NCBI GenBank assembly: GCA_902785445.1
Contig: CACZYN010000007.1
Span: forward strand, 1 to 23,647
Length of the DNA stretch: 23,647 nt
Direction of reading: 5' to 3'
From: an uncultured Anaerovibrio sp.
GTDB lineage: Bacteria; Bacillota; Negativicutes; Selenomonadales; Selenomonadaceae
Shown: piece by piece, positions 6,890-14,501 of the stretch
Layout of the letters: each line of letters starts with the position of its first letter
Numbering within the stretch: the stretch's first letter is position 1
Program-made: the position numbers and the translations under genes
The notes under the pieces: model-generated
What the model was told of the DNA's origin: nothing
Seen by the model: the letters and a program-made list of their open reading frames with translations, nothing else
Databases searched by the model: none

Positions 6890-6921
6890 ATGCTGTACCA
6901 TTGGCTGGTACGGCATTTTTG
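6890..6921 (+). terminator. Terminator after att-like copy 3
   Basis: TGCTGTACCA (6891-6900) pairs with TGGTACGGCA (6906-6915), followed by TTTTTG. It resembles the hairpin at 9506-9540 and may be the ancestral ssrA terminator. Confidence 0.75.
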
Positions 6922-6939
6922 TGTGCGAAATGCAAAATA

Positions 6940-6968
6940 TTGACACGTGTAATAATATGCGTTATTTT
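6940..6968 (+). promoter_or_regulatory. hicAB promoter with palindromic candidate operator
   Basis: TTGACA (6940-6945) and TATTTT (6963-6968) are separated by 17 bases. The perfect palindrome ACACGTGT (6943-6950) overlaps the -35 and spacer and is a plausible HicB operator. Only 17 bases separate the -10 from the GTG start. Confidence 0.55.
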
Positions 6969-6985
6969 TTTATCAGGGTGTTAAA

Positions 6986-7186
6986 GTGCGGAGCTATTCT
7001 TCACGGGAATTAATAAAGCTGCTTAAAGCGGATGGATGGTATGAAGTTAATTGTGTAGGCGATCATCATCATTTTAAGCATCCGAATAAAAAAGGACGAG
7101 TCACAATAACGCATCCTAAAAAAGATATGCCTTTAAAAACCGTTATTACTATTGCACGGCAGGCTGGCATAACACTACCTAGATAA
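6986..7186 (+). CDS. hicA: HicA toxin, mRNA interferase
   Basis: A 66-residue protein of the HicA family (double-stranded RNA-binding fold). HicA toxins cleave mRNA during growth arrest and are held inactive by HicB. The family core is seen as LIKLLKADGWYEV, then GDHHHFKHP (25-33) with the catalytic His expected at H27, then the basic strand RVTITHPKKDMPLKTV and the helix IARQAGI. Length is normal. The GTG start at 6986 is supported by AGGG at 6975-6978 and by the conserved SSRELIKLL N-terminus. It lies directly upstream of the antitoxin, the usual hicA-hicB order, about 120 bases downstream of att-like copy 3. Confidence 0.93.
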   Translation: MRSYSSRELIKLLKADGWYEVNCVGDHHHFKHPNKKGRVTITHPKKDMPLKTVITIARQAGITLPR

Positions 7187-7202
7187 AGGAGATGTGCATA
7201 TT

Positions 7203-7673
7203 ATGAAAGATATATATTCTTTTCCAGCTATTATTACTGTGGGTAATGATGGTGTTGTAATTGAATTTCCAGATTTACCTGGATGTTGTCCATGTGCATC
7301 TGATATAAATGAGGCATTTACGAATGCTCGAGAGGCTTTACAACTCCATATTTACTGTATGGAAGAAGACGAAGAAGCAATCCCGGAGCCAACAGATGTA
7401 ATGGATATTGACTTTGAAAAAGGGCAAGTTATTGCCATGATTGAGGCCTGGATGCCACCGTTTCGGGAAAAAATGCTAAATAAGGCCACTAATAAAACTG
7501 TTACTATTCCTCGTTGGCTTGATATTTTAGCCAAGAAAGAAAAGGTCAATTATTCACATTTGTTGCAGGATGCTTTAAAGCAATATTTGGGTATTACTTC
7601 TCCAGAATCTTTGCAGGCTTATGCAGTGCATGAGAAGAGGGCAGAATACTCTGCTAAGCGGAAAAAGTTATGA
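7203..7673 (+). CDS. hicB: HicB antitoxin
   Basis: A 156-residue antitoxin with two parts. The N-terminal partial RNase H-like HicB domain (about 1-60) holds FPAIITVGNDGVVIEFPDLPG and the helix FTNAREALQLHI. A C-terminal DNA-binding segment of ribbon-helix-helix type (TVTIPRWLDILAKKEKVNYS, then LLQDALKQYLGI) follows an acidic linker. ATG 7203 is chosen because AAGGAG (7186-7191) is 11 bases ahead; the in-frame GTG at 7194 would be only 2 bases from it. It follows hicA by 16 bases and should form one transcript, with HicB neutralising HicA and repressing the shared promoter. It is intact. Confidence 0.93.
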   Translation: MKDIYSFPAIITVGNDGVVIEFPDLPGCCPCASDINEAFTNAREALQLHIYCMEEDEEAIPEPTDVMDIDFEKGQVIAMIEAWMPPFREKMLNKATNKTVTIPRWLDILAKKEKVNYSHLLQDALKQYLGITSPESLQAYAVHEKRAEYSAKRKKL

Positions 7674-7746
7674 TATATCATTAGAACATCGAAAAAATGG
7701 GAAATGATATTACTGTAAAAAATGGAGCAAAGAAAGAAGTGTATCT

Positions 7747-8577
7747 ATGAAAATCAAGGTTTTAATGGACAATTTGCCAGCGGCTAATTTTTTAAATGAG
7801 TGGGGACTTTCAATTTACATTGAATATGGTGATAAGAAAATTCTGTTGGATACCGGAGCCTCGGAGGCCTTTTCCCATAACGCTGAGGTGGCGGGAGTGG
7901 ACCTGTCCCAGGTGGATGTGGCAGTGTTGTCCCATGCCCATTATGATCATTCCGATGGAATGGAGGCATTTTTTGAGCAAAATAAAAAAGCATTTATGTT
8001 GTTAAGAAGTTCCTGCAAGGAAAACTGTTATTCCCAAAAGGAAGAGGGAATGGAATATATTGGTATACATAAAGGCTGGCTGGAAAAGTTCAAATCCAGA
8101 ATCAAATATGTTGATGGCATTTATGAAATCTGCAAGGGTGTAACTCTGGTACCACACTTATTTGATATGACAGAGCCTGGTAAAAAGGCGAAAATGTTTA
8201 TCAAGGAAAATGATATGTTTTTTCCTGAACTTTTTGCTCATGAACAGAGTCTGGTTTTTGAAACAGAAAAAGGTCTTGTCATTTTTAACAGCTGCTCCCA
8301 TGGCGGGGCAGATAATATAATCAGGGAAGTGCAAAGGCAGTATAATGACGCACCAATATATGCCATAATAGGTGGTTTTCATTTATACAAAACATCTCCT
8401 GAGGAAGTGGAGGCCTTTGCAAAAAGGGTTGAAGCTACAGGAATTCAGAAAGTAATAACTGGGCATTGCACTGGGGATGAAGCCTATCCAATTTTACAGA
8501 AAGTTTTGGGAGATAAAGTGTCTCAGATGTATTCCGGGGCAGAGTATGATATCTTTGACGACCAATTGAACTACTAA
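7747..8577 (+). CDS. MBL-fold metallo-hydrolase (COG1237-like)
   Basis: A 276-residue cytoplasmic metallo-beta-lactamase-fold protein. LLDTGAS (33-39) precedes the zinc signature SHAHYDHSDG (62-71; H63, H65, D67, H68). Further metal ligands are expected in SCSHGG, GGFHLY and ITGHCTG near the C-terminus. The overall order matches the COG1237 group, annotated as dihydropterin/ribofuranosyl-aminobenzene-phosphate synthase-like hydrolases. The real substrate in bacteria is uncertain. The ribosome binding site is weak (AAAGAAG, 7733-7739). It starts 73 bases after hicB with no clear terminator between, so some read-through is possible. No truncation or missing ligand is seen. Confidence 0.85.
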   Translation: MKIKVLMDNLPAANFLNEWGLSIYIEYGDKKILLDTGASEAFSHNAEVAGVDLSQVDVAVLSHAHYDHSDGMEAFFEQNKKAFMLLRSSCKENCYSQKEEGMEYIGIHKGWLEKFKSRIKYVDGIYEICKGVTLVPHLFDMTEPGKKAKMFIKENDMFFPELFAHEQSLVFETEKGLVIFNSCSHGGADNIIREVQRQYNDAPIYAIIGGFHLYKTSPEEVEAFAKRVEATGIQKVITGHCTGDEAYPILQKVLGDKVSQMYSGAEYDIFDDQLNY

Positions 8578-8606
8578 AGAAGGAATGGATTAGATAGTTG
8601 ATAATA

Positions 8607-8635
8607 TTGACTAAAAATTATTATCATAGTATTAT
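8607..8635 (+). promoter_or_regulatory. Promoter of the zinc-ribbon membrane protein
   Basis: TTGACT (8607-8612) and TATTAT (8630-8635) are separated by 17 bases. An imperfect inverted repeat (GATAAT near 8600, ATTATC near 8619) overlaps it and might be an operator. Confidence 0.55.
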
Positions 8636-8680
8636 GAAGATATAGTTGAATACATCAAGATTTGTAAAGGAGGTTTGCGT

Positions 8681-9454
8681 ATGAAATATTGTAGTCAATG
8701 TGGTGAACCACTAAGTGATGACTGCTTATTTTGTATTAAGTGCGGTCATAAAGTTGGTGCTCCAGGCCCAAGTGCAGATTATAACAATGTGAATTCTGTT
8801 AATAGGGATCCTCAGCTTTCCATGCAATCTGTTAAAGAAACTACATCAAACGTCGCAAATCAGTTTGTTTCTGGGGTAAATAATGCTGTAAACAGTCAAC
8901 AGGCACAGGGAATTTTGGGAGATCCTGATAAATTAATTAAGATTGGCTATGGCGGGGCTATATTAGCGGCAGTATCCGTTTTTGTGCCAATTATTAAAGT
9001 GATTGGTATAGGCGTGTCAACGATGGATACAGACCCTATTACGGCAGTTGTATTTTTGTTAATAGCTGGATTGGCAGGATATGGTTTTTATTCGGGGAAA
9101 TATTCCATGGCATTGGCTGCTGGACAAACCTATTTAGTAATGGCCATATTATTTTTTATAGGTTATCAGTCAAAGATGCATGAAGCAGCAAAAGATGGAT
9201 TTTTTGGCCAAATGGTTGGAAGTGCTGTTAGTTTAGGGGCAGGATTTTATTTATTTATTTTGGCCAGTATCGTGCTAATAGCTGTTGCGGGATTGATTCA
9301 TAAGTTAAAGACCAATAATGTTTCTGGTGTTGTTGGATCTATAGTGGAACTAGAAAAAGAAATAATCGAATTGAAAAATGTCAAAATGCCAGCCTGGGTA
9401 TGTTCGGTTGTTTTAATTGTTGTTTCAATGATAACTATTGCTTTTAAAAAATAA
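8681..9454 (+). CDS. Zinc-ribbon membrane protein of unknown function
   Basis: A 257-residue protein. ATG 8681 is supported by AGGAGG (8668-8673) 7 bases ahead. The N-terminal zinc ribbon has CxxC pairs at 4/7 and 18/21 and is of the same kind as in the broken AIM24-like gene at 616. A polar Asn/Ser/Gln-rich linker (about 25-80) leads to some five hydrophobic segments (about 90-112, 119-137, 146-162, 182-205, 238-255), with a charged helical stretch (222-234) before the last. No enzyme motif is visible. Such zinc-ribbon plus multi-span proteins are common in Bacillota and their role is unknown. It has its own promoter and is followed by a terminator, so it is a single-gene unit. Confidence 0.8.
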   Translation: MKYCSQCGEPLSDDCLFCIKCGHKVGAPGPSADYNNVNSVNRDPQLSMQSVKETTSNVANQFVSGVNNAVNSQQAQGILGDPDKLIKIGYGGAILAAVSVFVPIIKVIGIGVSTMDTDPITAVVFLLIAGLAGYGFYSGKYSMALAAGQTYLVMAILFFIGYQSKMHEAAKDGFFGQMVGSAVSLGAGFYLFILASIVLIAVAGLIHKLKTNNVSGVVGSIVELEKEIIELKNVKMPAWVCSVVLIVVSMITIAFKK

Positions 9455-9505
9455 ATAATGCAGGGCAATATTGTATGTAAAAGAGATTTTTTGCCTGAAA
9501 TAAAA

Positions 9506-9540
9506 AATGCCGTACCATTAACTGGTGCGGCATTCTTTTA
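9506..9540 (+). terminator. Terminator after the zinc-ribbon membrane protein
   Basis: AATGCCGTACCA (9506-9517) pairs with TGGTGCGGCATT (9523-9534), followed by CTTTTA. Together with upstream bases (from about 9483) it resembles the stretch after att-like copy 3 (6867-6920). Confidence 0.85.
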
Positions 9541-9617
9541 TTTGCTGTCCAATATTTTTGTTAATATCCTCAGTCCTTTTTCCAGCTCTGTGGCATTTTT
9601 AGGGGAAGAGACAGCTG

Positions 9618-9626
9618 TGCTATAAT
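9618..9626 (+). promoter_or_regulatory. Extended -10 promoter of the racemase gene
   Basis: TGCTATAAT is a consensus extended -10, 20 bases ahead of the ATG. No good -35 is seen. Confidence 0.5.
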
Positions 9627-9645
9627 TAATTCAGAGGTGATAAAT

Positions 9646-10335
9646 ATGAAAACAATAGGATTAATTGGCGGTATGAGCTGGGAAAGCACGGTAACTTACT
9701 ATCAGGTAATCAACGAAATTGTCAAAGATAAGTTGGGTGGTTTCCATTCCGGAAAGATTATTCTTTACAGCGTTGATTTTGCACCGGTAGAAGAATCCCA
9801 GACCACAGGGCGGTGGGATTTAACTGCCGATATTCTTTCAGAGGCAGCTAAATCTTTGGAACGTGCCGGTGCAGATTTTATTTTAATCTGCACCAATACC
9901 ATGCATAAGGTAGCTCCAGAAGTACAAGCAAGCGTCAAGGTTCCAATTCTTCATATCGCCGAAGCTGTTTCCATGGAATTGAAAAATAATAATATTACTA
10001 AGGTAGGTCTTCTGGGCACCAAATACACCATGCAAATGGATTTTTACAAGGATATATTAAAAAAGCATGGTATTGAGGTAGTGATACCTGCCGAAGAGGA
10101 CATTGAGATTGTAAATAATGTTATATACAATGAACTTTGCTTGGGAGAAATAAAGGATTCCTCCCGCAAAGCATATCTGGAAATAATGGACAAGCTAAAA
10201 ACCGATGGTGCTCAGGGAATCATTCTTGGCTGTACAGAAATTGGCCTCTTGGTCAATCAGGAGAATACGTCCATTCCATTGTTTGATACTACCCTTATTC
10301 ACGCTCGAAAGGCGGCCCTTCGAGCACTGGAGTAA
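9646..10335 (+). CDS. Aspartate/glutamate racemase family protein
   Basis: A 229-residue, PLP-independent amino acid racemase of the Asp/Glu/hydantoin family. It shows the N-terminal GLIGGMSWEST (5-15) and the two catalytic cysteines expected for two-base racemisation: C82 in ICTNTMH and C196 in LGCTEIG. This matches the YgeA/RacX-type branch, whose members are often aspartate racemases or broad-specificity racemases; substrate cannot be read here. ATG 9646 is chosen because AGAGG (9633-9637) is 8 bases ahead and the GTG at 9637 overlaps it. It is convergent with the dicarboxylate transporter gene dcuB, which may carry aspartate, so a link in aspartate use is plausible but unproven. Confidence 0.9.
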   Translation: MKTIGLIGGMSWESTVTYYQVINEIVKDKLGGFHSGKIILYSVDFAPVEESQTTGRWDLTADILSEAAKSLERAGADFILICTNTMHKVAPEVQASVKVPILHIAEAVSMELKNNNITKVGLLGTKYTMQMDFYKDILKKHGIEVVIPAEEDIEIVNNVIYNELCLGEIKDSSRKAYLEIMDKLKTDGAQGIILGCTEIGLLVNQENTSIPLFDTTLIHARKAALRALE

Positions 10336-10340
10336 TAATA

Positions 10341-10368
10341 AAGAGCCTCAACTGCTTGAGGCTCTTTG
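10341..10368. terminator. Bidirectional terminator between the racemase gene and dcuB
   Basis: AAGAGCCTCAA (10341-10351) pairs perfectly with TTGAGGCTCTT (10356-10366). A-rich and T-rich flanks suit both converging genes. Confidence 0.85.
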
Positions 10369-10388
10369 CTGTATTTAGTTCTAGTATC

Positions 10389-11732
10389 TTACACTATAGC
10401 ATGGGCGATAATATAACCTACACAGCAACCGGTTATAACACCAATAAGGCCCGGTATCATAAAGCTGTGGTTTAAAATGTATTTGCCGATTTTGGTAGTG
10501 CCGGACCGGTCAAAACCGATACAGGCCAAATCTGATGGATAGGTTGGTAGGAAGAAGTAGCCGTAGCAGGCGGAAATGAAGGACAGGATAATAACCGGTT
10601 CAATTCCAGCACTTAATGCTAGCGGTACTACAACGGCAATAGCCGCTGCCTGGGAATTTACCAGCTTGGATGTGAAGAAGGCGATTATGGCGTAAGCCCA
10701 TGGATAAACTCCAACAGCCGCTATCAATACACCCTTTAAGAAGTCCATATGGTGGGAAAACAAAGTGTTGGCTGTCCAGGCAACACCATAAACGGATACC
10801 AGGGCCACCATACCAGCCCGGAAAACATTGGAATCAGCTACTTTCTTGGCATCTACCTTGCAGAAGAACAATATCAGGGAGGCAATGCACAGCATAACCA
10901 TCTGAATTACCAGTGTCATAGAAACTGGCTTTGCCGGCTTGCCGACTCCGGCGGAAAAATGCGGCAAATAATCTGGCAGATTACCCATAAGAGCAATCAC
11001 AAGAATACCAACAACGAAAATACCTACGGCAATGTAATTGGACCGAGGCAGTTCTTTGTTCAATAATGACTCAGTGGAGCCATAAACATATTTGCGCTGT
11101 TCTGGGTCAGCAATCAAGGCCTGGAATTCCGGGTCATTTTCCAATTCTTTGCCACGACGCATGGACCAAATAGCTGCGGCCAACACACCGAAGAAGGTGG
11201 AAGGAATGGAAATCATCAAAACTTTGGCGATACTGATATCATACCCCGCGATGGTCAAAAAGCTTACTATGGAAACGATGGCTACAGATACCGGAGAACC
11301 GCAGATACCCATTTGGGCAGCCACCGAGGAAACAGCCATTGGCCGTTCAGGACGAATGTTTTCCTTAATAGCCACATCATAAATAATTGGGAACATGGTA
11401 TAGCATACGTGACCAGTTCCGCACAGAACGGTCAGAAACCAAGTGGTGATAGGTGCCAGAATAGTAACGTATTTTGGATTATTTCGCAAAATCTTTTCAG
11501 CACATTTCAACAGTACAGTCAAACCGCCTGATGTCTGCAGAAAAGCCGCACAGGTAACTACCGCCAAAATAGTCAGCATTACATCGTTTGGTGGTACTCC
11601 AGGCTTATAGCCGAAGCCAAAGACATACACCACCAGACCCAATCCACTGACTGCCGCTAGTCCAAGTCCACCGAAACGTACGCCGATTACCAGACATAGT
11701 AGAAATACAATAAAACCTAATGCAATTTCCAT
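10389..11732 (-). CDS. dcuB: Anaerobic C4-dicarboxylate transporter DcuB
   Basis: A 447-residue polytopic inner-membrane carrier of the Dcu family, which exchanges fumarate, malate or aspartate for succinate during fumarate respiration. Features typical of DcuB rather than DcuA include CGTGHVCYT, the loop NIRPERPMAVSS followed by CGSPVSVAIVS, the central cytoplasmic EQRKYVYGSTESLLNKELP, YPWAYAI, and the C-terminal FLPTYPSDLA then GTTKIGKY. Hydrophobic segments run the length of the protein, and size equals that of E. coli DcuB. An AGGGGGA ribosome binding site precedes the start (minus strand, about 11739-11745). It is transcribed alone between two terminators. It points to an anaerobe that reduces fumarate. 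Confidence 0.93.
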   Translation of the reverse strand: MEIALGFIVFLLCLVIGVRFGGLGLAAVSGLGLVVYVFGFGYKPGVPPNDVMLTILAVVTCAAFLQTSGGLTVLLKCAEKILRNNPKYVTILAPITTWFLTVLCGTGHVCYTMFPIIYDVAIKENIRPERPMAVSSVAAQMGICGSPVSVAIVSIVSFLTIAGYDISIAKVLMISIPSTFFGVLAAAIWSMRRGKELENDPEFQALIADPEQRKYVYGSTESLLNKELPRSNYIAVGIFVVGILVIALMGNLPDYLPHFSAGVGKPAKPVSMTLVIQMVMLCIASLILFFCKVDAKKVADSNVFRAGMVALVSVYGVAWTANTLFSHHMDFLKGVLIAAVGVYPWAYAIIAFFTSKLVNSQAAAIAVVVPLALSAGIEPVIILSFISACYGYFFLPTYPSDLACIGFDRSGTTKIGKYILNHSFMIPGLIGVITGCCVGYIIAHAIV

Positions 11733-11834
11733 AGACAGTCCCCCTTAGAGAGTACATTATTGATATCCTAACGGTGTCCAACATATTCAATTCGTTATAT
11801 GTTGTATATTCGCCATTAATAGCCTTTTTCCTGC

Positions 11835-11875
11835 AAATAAAAAAGCTATGGATAATATCTTTTATCCATAGCTTT
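11835..11875 (-). terminator. Terminator of the NCS2 permease gene
   Basis: AAAGCTATGGATA (11842-11854) and TATCCATAGCTTT (11863-11875) are perfectly complementary. On the minus strand the stem is followed by a T run. Confidence 0.9.
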
Positions 11876-11890
11876 AATGTATTAAATTAA

Positions 11891-13192
11891 TTAAAAAAAT
11901 TTCAAGAATTCCAGCATAAACCATACAGTGAAAAGGTATAGCAGAGGATGAATTTCCTTACGCTTGCCATCTACAATACTTAATACCACATAGCTTATCA
12001 TGCCCAAGGCTACTCCGTTGGTAATGCTGTATGTGAGCGGCATCATTATACAGGCCATTACAGAGGAGAACATAGCCCGCTTATCCATCCAGTCCAGAGA
12101 CATGATTTCACTAAACATTTGAATACCGGCAATTATCAGTACCGGTGCGGTGATAGATGGTACGGCGGCAATTGCTTGAGCCAACGGGAATAAAAATATA
12201 AGAAAAATAAATAATACGCCTGATATTACAGCGGCCAGTCCAGTACGGGCTCCGGCCAGAACACCAGCTGAGGATTCCGCAAAGCTGGAGCAAGGTCCTG
12301 TACCAAAGAAGGTGCCAAAAAAGCTGGCAAAAGCGTCAGCCATAAGCGCACTGCGAAGGTTTGGGAATACGCCTTCTTTGATGATTTTGGCCTGTTTTCC
12401 TACACCGATCATGGTACCAGTGGTATCAAACATGGTAACAAGCAAGATGACAACTACTATTGGCATCATTGCAGGAACCTGGCTAAAATCTAAAGCACCC
12501 ATAGTGCTGTCAATGCCAGTAGGCAGGGAAAAAAGTAGTTCGGGAAATTGCAACAATCCCAAGAAAAAGGCGATTAGGGTCAATATCAGCATCCCCACCA
12601 GCATGGCCGCAGGTACATTGGCTACCGACAAGGCTAAACAAAGGATAACGCCAAAGGCGGTAATTGCAGCTTCAGGCGTGGTAAGATCACCCATAGTAAC
12701 AAAGGTACTACTTGAAGCTACCACCAGGCCACCAGACTTCAATCCGATAAAGGCGACAAATAGTCCGATGCCGGCAGTAATACCAGTCTTTAAGCATTCG
12801 GGGATGGAATTGATCAGCTGTTCCCGAAAGGACGTCATGCTCAAGAACAAAAAGACAGTAGCTGCCACAAAACAGCAACCCAAAGCACTTTGCCAGCTGT
12901 AGCCCATACCAATAACAACGGTATATACCACATAGGCATTAATGCCTATGCCTGGAGCAATAACAATAGGATAATTGGCGATTATGCCCATATAAAAACA
13001 GCCGATGACAATAGCCAGGATGGTGGCGATAAAAACACCGCCAAAATCCATACCTGCCTGAGCAAAAAGGGAAGGATTTACCACAACAATGTACATTATG
13101 GTAAAAAAGTTGAGCAAACCACCGAGAAATTCTATCTTTAAGGAACTGTTCCGTTCCTTAATTTTGAAATGATTGATGAGTATATTTTTCAT
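11891..13192 (-). CDS. NCS2-family (AzgA-like) purine permease
   Basis: A 433-residue membrane carrier of the AzgA/PbuG branch of nucleobase transporters, which import adenine, guanine or hypoxanthine with protons. The hallmarks are all present: N-terminal EFLGGLLNFFTIMYIVVVNP, NYPIVIAPGIGINAY (the family's APGMGxNA motif), KTGITAGIGLFVAFIGLK, VTMFDTTGTMIGVGKQA with the key acidic residue, and GPCSSFAESSAGVLAGARTG. About 12 to 14 membrane segments are evident. Length is typical. The ribosome binding site is AAAGGA at about 13203-13208 (minus strand). It is divergent from the ABC operon. I looked for a purine riboswitch in the leader and saw none. Confidence 0.93.
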   Translation of the reverse strand: MKNILINHFKIKERNSSLKIEFLGGLLNFFTIMYIVVVNPSLFAQAGMDFGGVFIATILAIVIGCFYMGIIANYPIVIAPGIGINAYVVYTVVIGMGYSWQSALGCCFVAATVFLFLSMTSFREQLINSIPECLKTGITAGIGLFVAFIGLKSGGLVVASSSTFVTMGDLTTPEAAITAFGVILCLALSVANVPAAMLVGMLILTLIAFFLGLLQFPELLFSLPTGIDSTMGALDFSQVPAMMPIVVVILLVTMFDTTGTMIGVGKQAKIIKEGVFPNLRSALMADAFASFFGTFFGTGPCSSFAESSAGVLAGARTGLAAVISGVLFIFLIFLFPLAQAIAAVPSITAPVLIIAGIQMFSEIMSLDWMDKRAMFSSVMACIMMPLTYSITNGVALGMISYVVLSIVDGKRKEIHPLLYLFTVWFMLEFLKFF

Positions 13193-13252
13193 ATATTAAT
13201 TCATTCCTTTAGCGTTTTCACATCGGATATTATTATCTACGATACTATTATA

Positions 13253-13282
13253 TTTATACTATCACACCAATATTATTGTCAA
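13253..13282 (-). promoter_or_regulatory. Promoter of the NCS2 permease gene
   Basis: On the minus strand TTGACA (13277-13282) and TATAAA (13253-13258) are 18 bases apart, 61 bases ahead of the start codon. The rest of the intergenic stretch to 13405 is very AT-rich, with several TATAAT-like sites for the divergent ABC operon (13351-13356, 13374-13379) but no matching -35. Confidence 0.6.
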
Positions 13283-13405
13283 TTTATCCATAAACAAAAT
13301 ATTTTTGTATTTCTATAAAATACATAGTTTATTTTTTTGAAACAATAATGTATAATATTGTCATGTTTTTATTTATAATGTTTTAAGTAATGGGAGTGGT
13401 AATGA

Positions 13406-14404
13406 ATGATGTTTTCCAAGAAAATGAAAATGGCAGCATTGGGGGTAGCTGCGATTATGTCCTTTGGCTTGCTGGCAGGTTGTGGTTCCCAGAACAAGTC
13501 CGGCGCTGACAAGAAGTATAGTGTTGGTGTAGTTCAGCTGGTGGAACACGATGCCTTGGATGCGGCCAACAAAGGATTTATTGATGCTTTAAAGGAGCGT
13601 GGGTTCGAGGAAGGCAAGAACCTTACCATTGATAATCAGAATGCTCAGGCTGATCAGTCAAATTTACAAAACATTGGTCAGCGTTTTGTAACCAATAAGG
13701 TTGATTTAATTTATGCTATAGCAACTCCAGCTGCTCAGACAGTAGCTAACCTTACTAAGGATATTCCAATTGTAGGCTGTGCTATTACTGATTACGAGGC
13801 CGCTAAGCTTGTTAAGTCCAATAAGGCTCCAGGCGGTAATGTTACCGGTGCCAGTGATATGAATCCAATTAAGGAACAAATTGATTTGTTGATAAAGTTG
13901 TGTCCAAATGCCAAGACCATTGGTTGCGTATATACCTCCAGTGAGGTAAATTCCGAAATCCAGTACAAGGTAATGAAGGAATATGCCGAGTCCAAGGGCT
14001 TGAAAGTAGAGGCTGCAACTATTTCTACTGTAAACGACATTCAGCAGGCAGTTCAGAGTCTCACCGGTAAAGTAGATGCCTTCTATGTTCCTACTGATAA
14101 TGTAATTGCTTCCGCAATGCCTACTATGATTTCTATCACGGAAGCTGCCAAGAAGCCAGTTATCTGCGGTGAGTCCAACATGGTAAAGGCCGGCGGTTTG
14201 GCTACTTACGGTATTGATTATTATCAGTTGGGCCGTCAGGCAGGTATGATGGCAGCAGATATTCTGGAAGGCAAGGCTAAGCCAGCTGATATGGAAATTC
14301 AGAATGCCAAGAATTTGAAGGCAGCTATCAACAAGGCAAATGCCGCTAAGCTGGGCATCACCATTCCGGAAGATGTTCTGAAGGATGCCGACGTAATTAA
14401 TTAA
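13406..14404 (+). CDS. ABC importer substrate-binding lipoprotein (ABC_sub_bind family, TrpX-like)
   Basis: A 332-residue extracytoplasmic binding lipoprotein. The N-terminus has a basic region, a hydrophobic core and the lipobox LLAGC with the lipidated Cys at 26. The mature part starts with a linker, then YSVGVVQLVEHDALDAANKGF and a two-lobed type-I periplasmic fold, with IYAIATPAAQTV, PGGNVTGASDM and YGIDYYQLGRQAGMMAADIL as family landmarks of ABC_sub_bind (PF04392). This group was linked to tryptophan or other aromatic amino acid uptake (TrpXYZ) by regulon studies. I see no T-box or trp leader here, so the substrate is open. GGAG (13393-13396) supports the start. Permease and ATPase genes follow. 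Confidence 0.9.
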   Translation: MMFSKKMKMAALGVAAIMSFGLLAGCGSQNKSGADKKYSVGVVQLVEHDALDAANKGFIDALKERGFEEGKNLTIDNQNAQADQSNLQNIGQRFVTNKVDLIYAIATPAAQTVANLTKDIPIVGCAITDYEAAKLVKSNKAPGGNVTGASDMNPIKEQIDLLIKLCPNAKTIGCVYTSSEVNSEIQYKVMKEYAESKGLKVEAATISTVNDIQQAVQSLTGKVDAFYVPTDNVIASAMPTMISITEAAKKPVICGESNMVKAGGLATYGIDYYQLGRQAGMMAADILEGKAKPADMEIQNAKNLKAAINKANAAKLGITIPEDVLKDADVIN

Positions 14405-14427
14405 TTTTTCTTGTACAATGGTTATTG

Positions 14428-14473
14428 CTCCAGGCATATAGCCGCGAGATGCGAACAATATGCCTGGAGTTTT
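14428..14473 (+). terminator. Intra-operon hairpin between lipoprotein and permease genes
   Basis: CTCCAGGCATAT (14428-14439) pairs perfectly over 12 bases with ATATGCCTGGAG (14458-14469), followed by only TTTT. It probably acts as a partial terminator or 3' stabiliser that keeps lipoprotein mRNA in excess over permease mRNA. Confidence 0.75.
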
Positions 14474-14501
14474 ATCGTTTAGGTGAATTGAGGTTTTTAT
14501 A

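Noticed and set aside
6747..6984. Frames on both strands across att-like copy 3
   Set aside because: They run through repeats, a terminator and the hicAB promoter, and their products look random.
12312..12902. Plus-strand frame of 196 codons inside the NCS2 permease gene
   Set aside because: It is a shadow of the strongly supported minus-strand permease, with no ribosome binding site.
13193..13405. Purine riboswitch ahead of the NCS2 permease
   Set aside because: No conserved purine-aptamer core or three-way junction could be found on the minus strand, and the leader from the predicted start is short.
13300..13405. T-box or trp leader for the TrpXYZ-like operon
   Set aside because: No T-box sequence (AGGGTGGNACCGCG) or Trp-rich leader peptide is present, so tryptophan specificity is not claimed.
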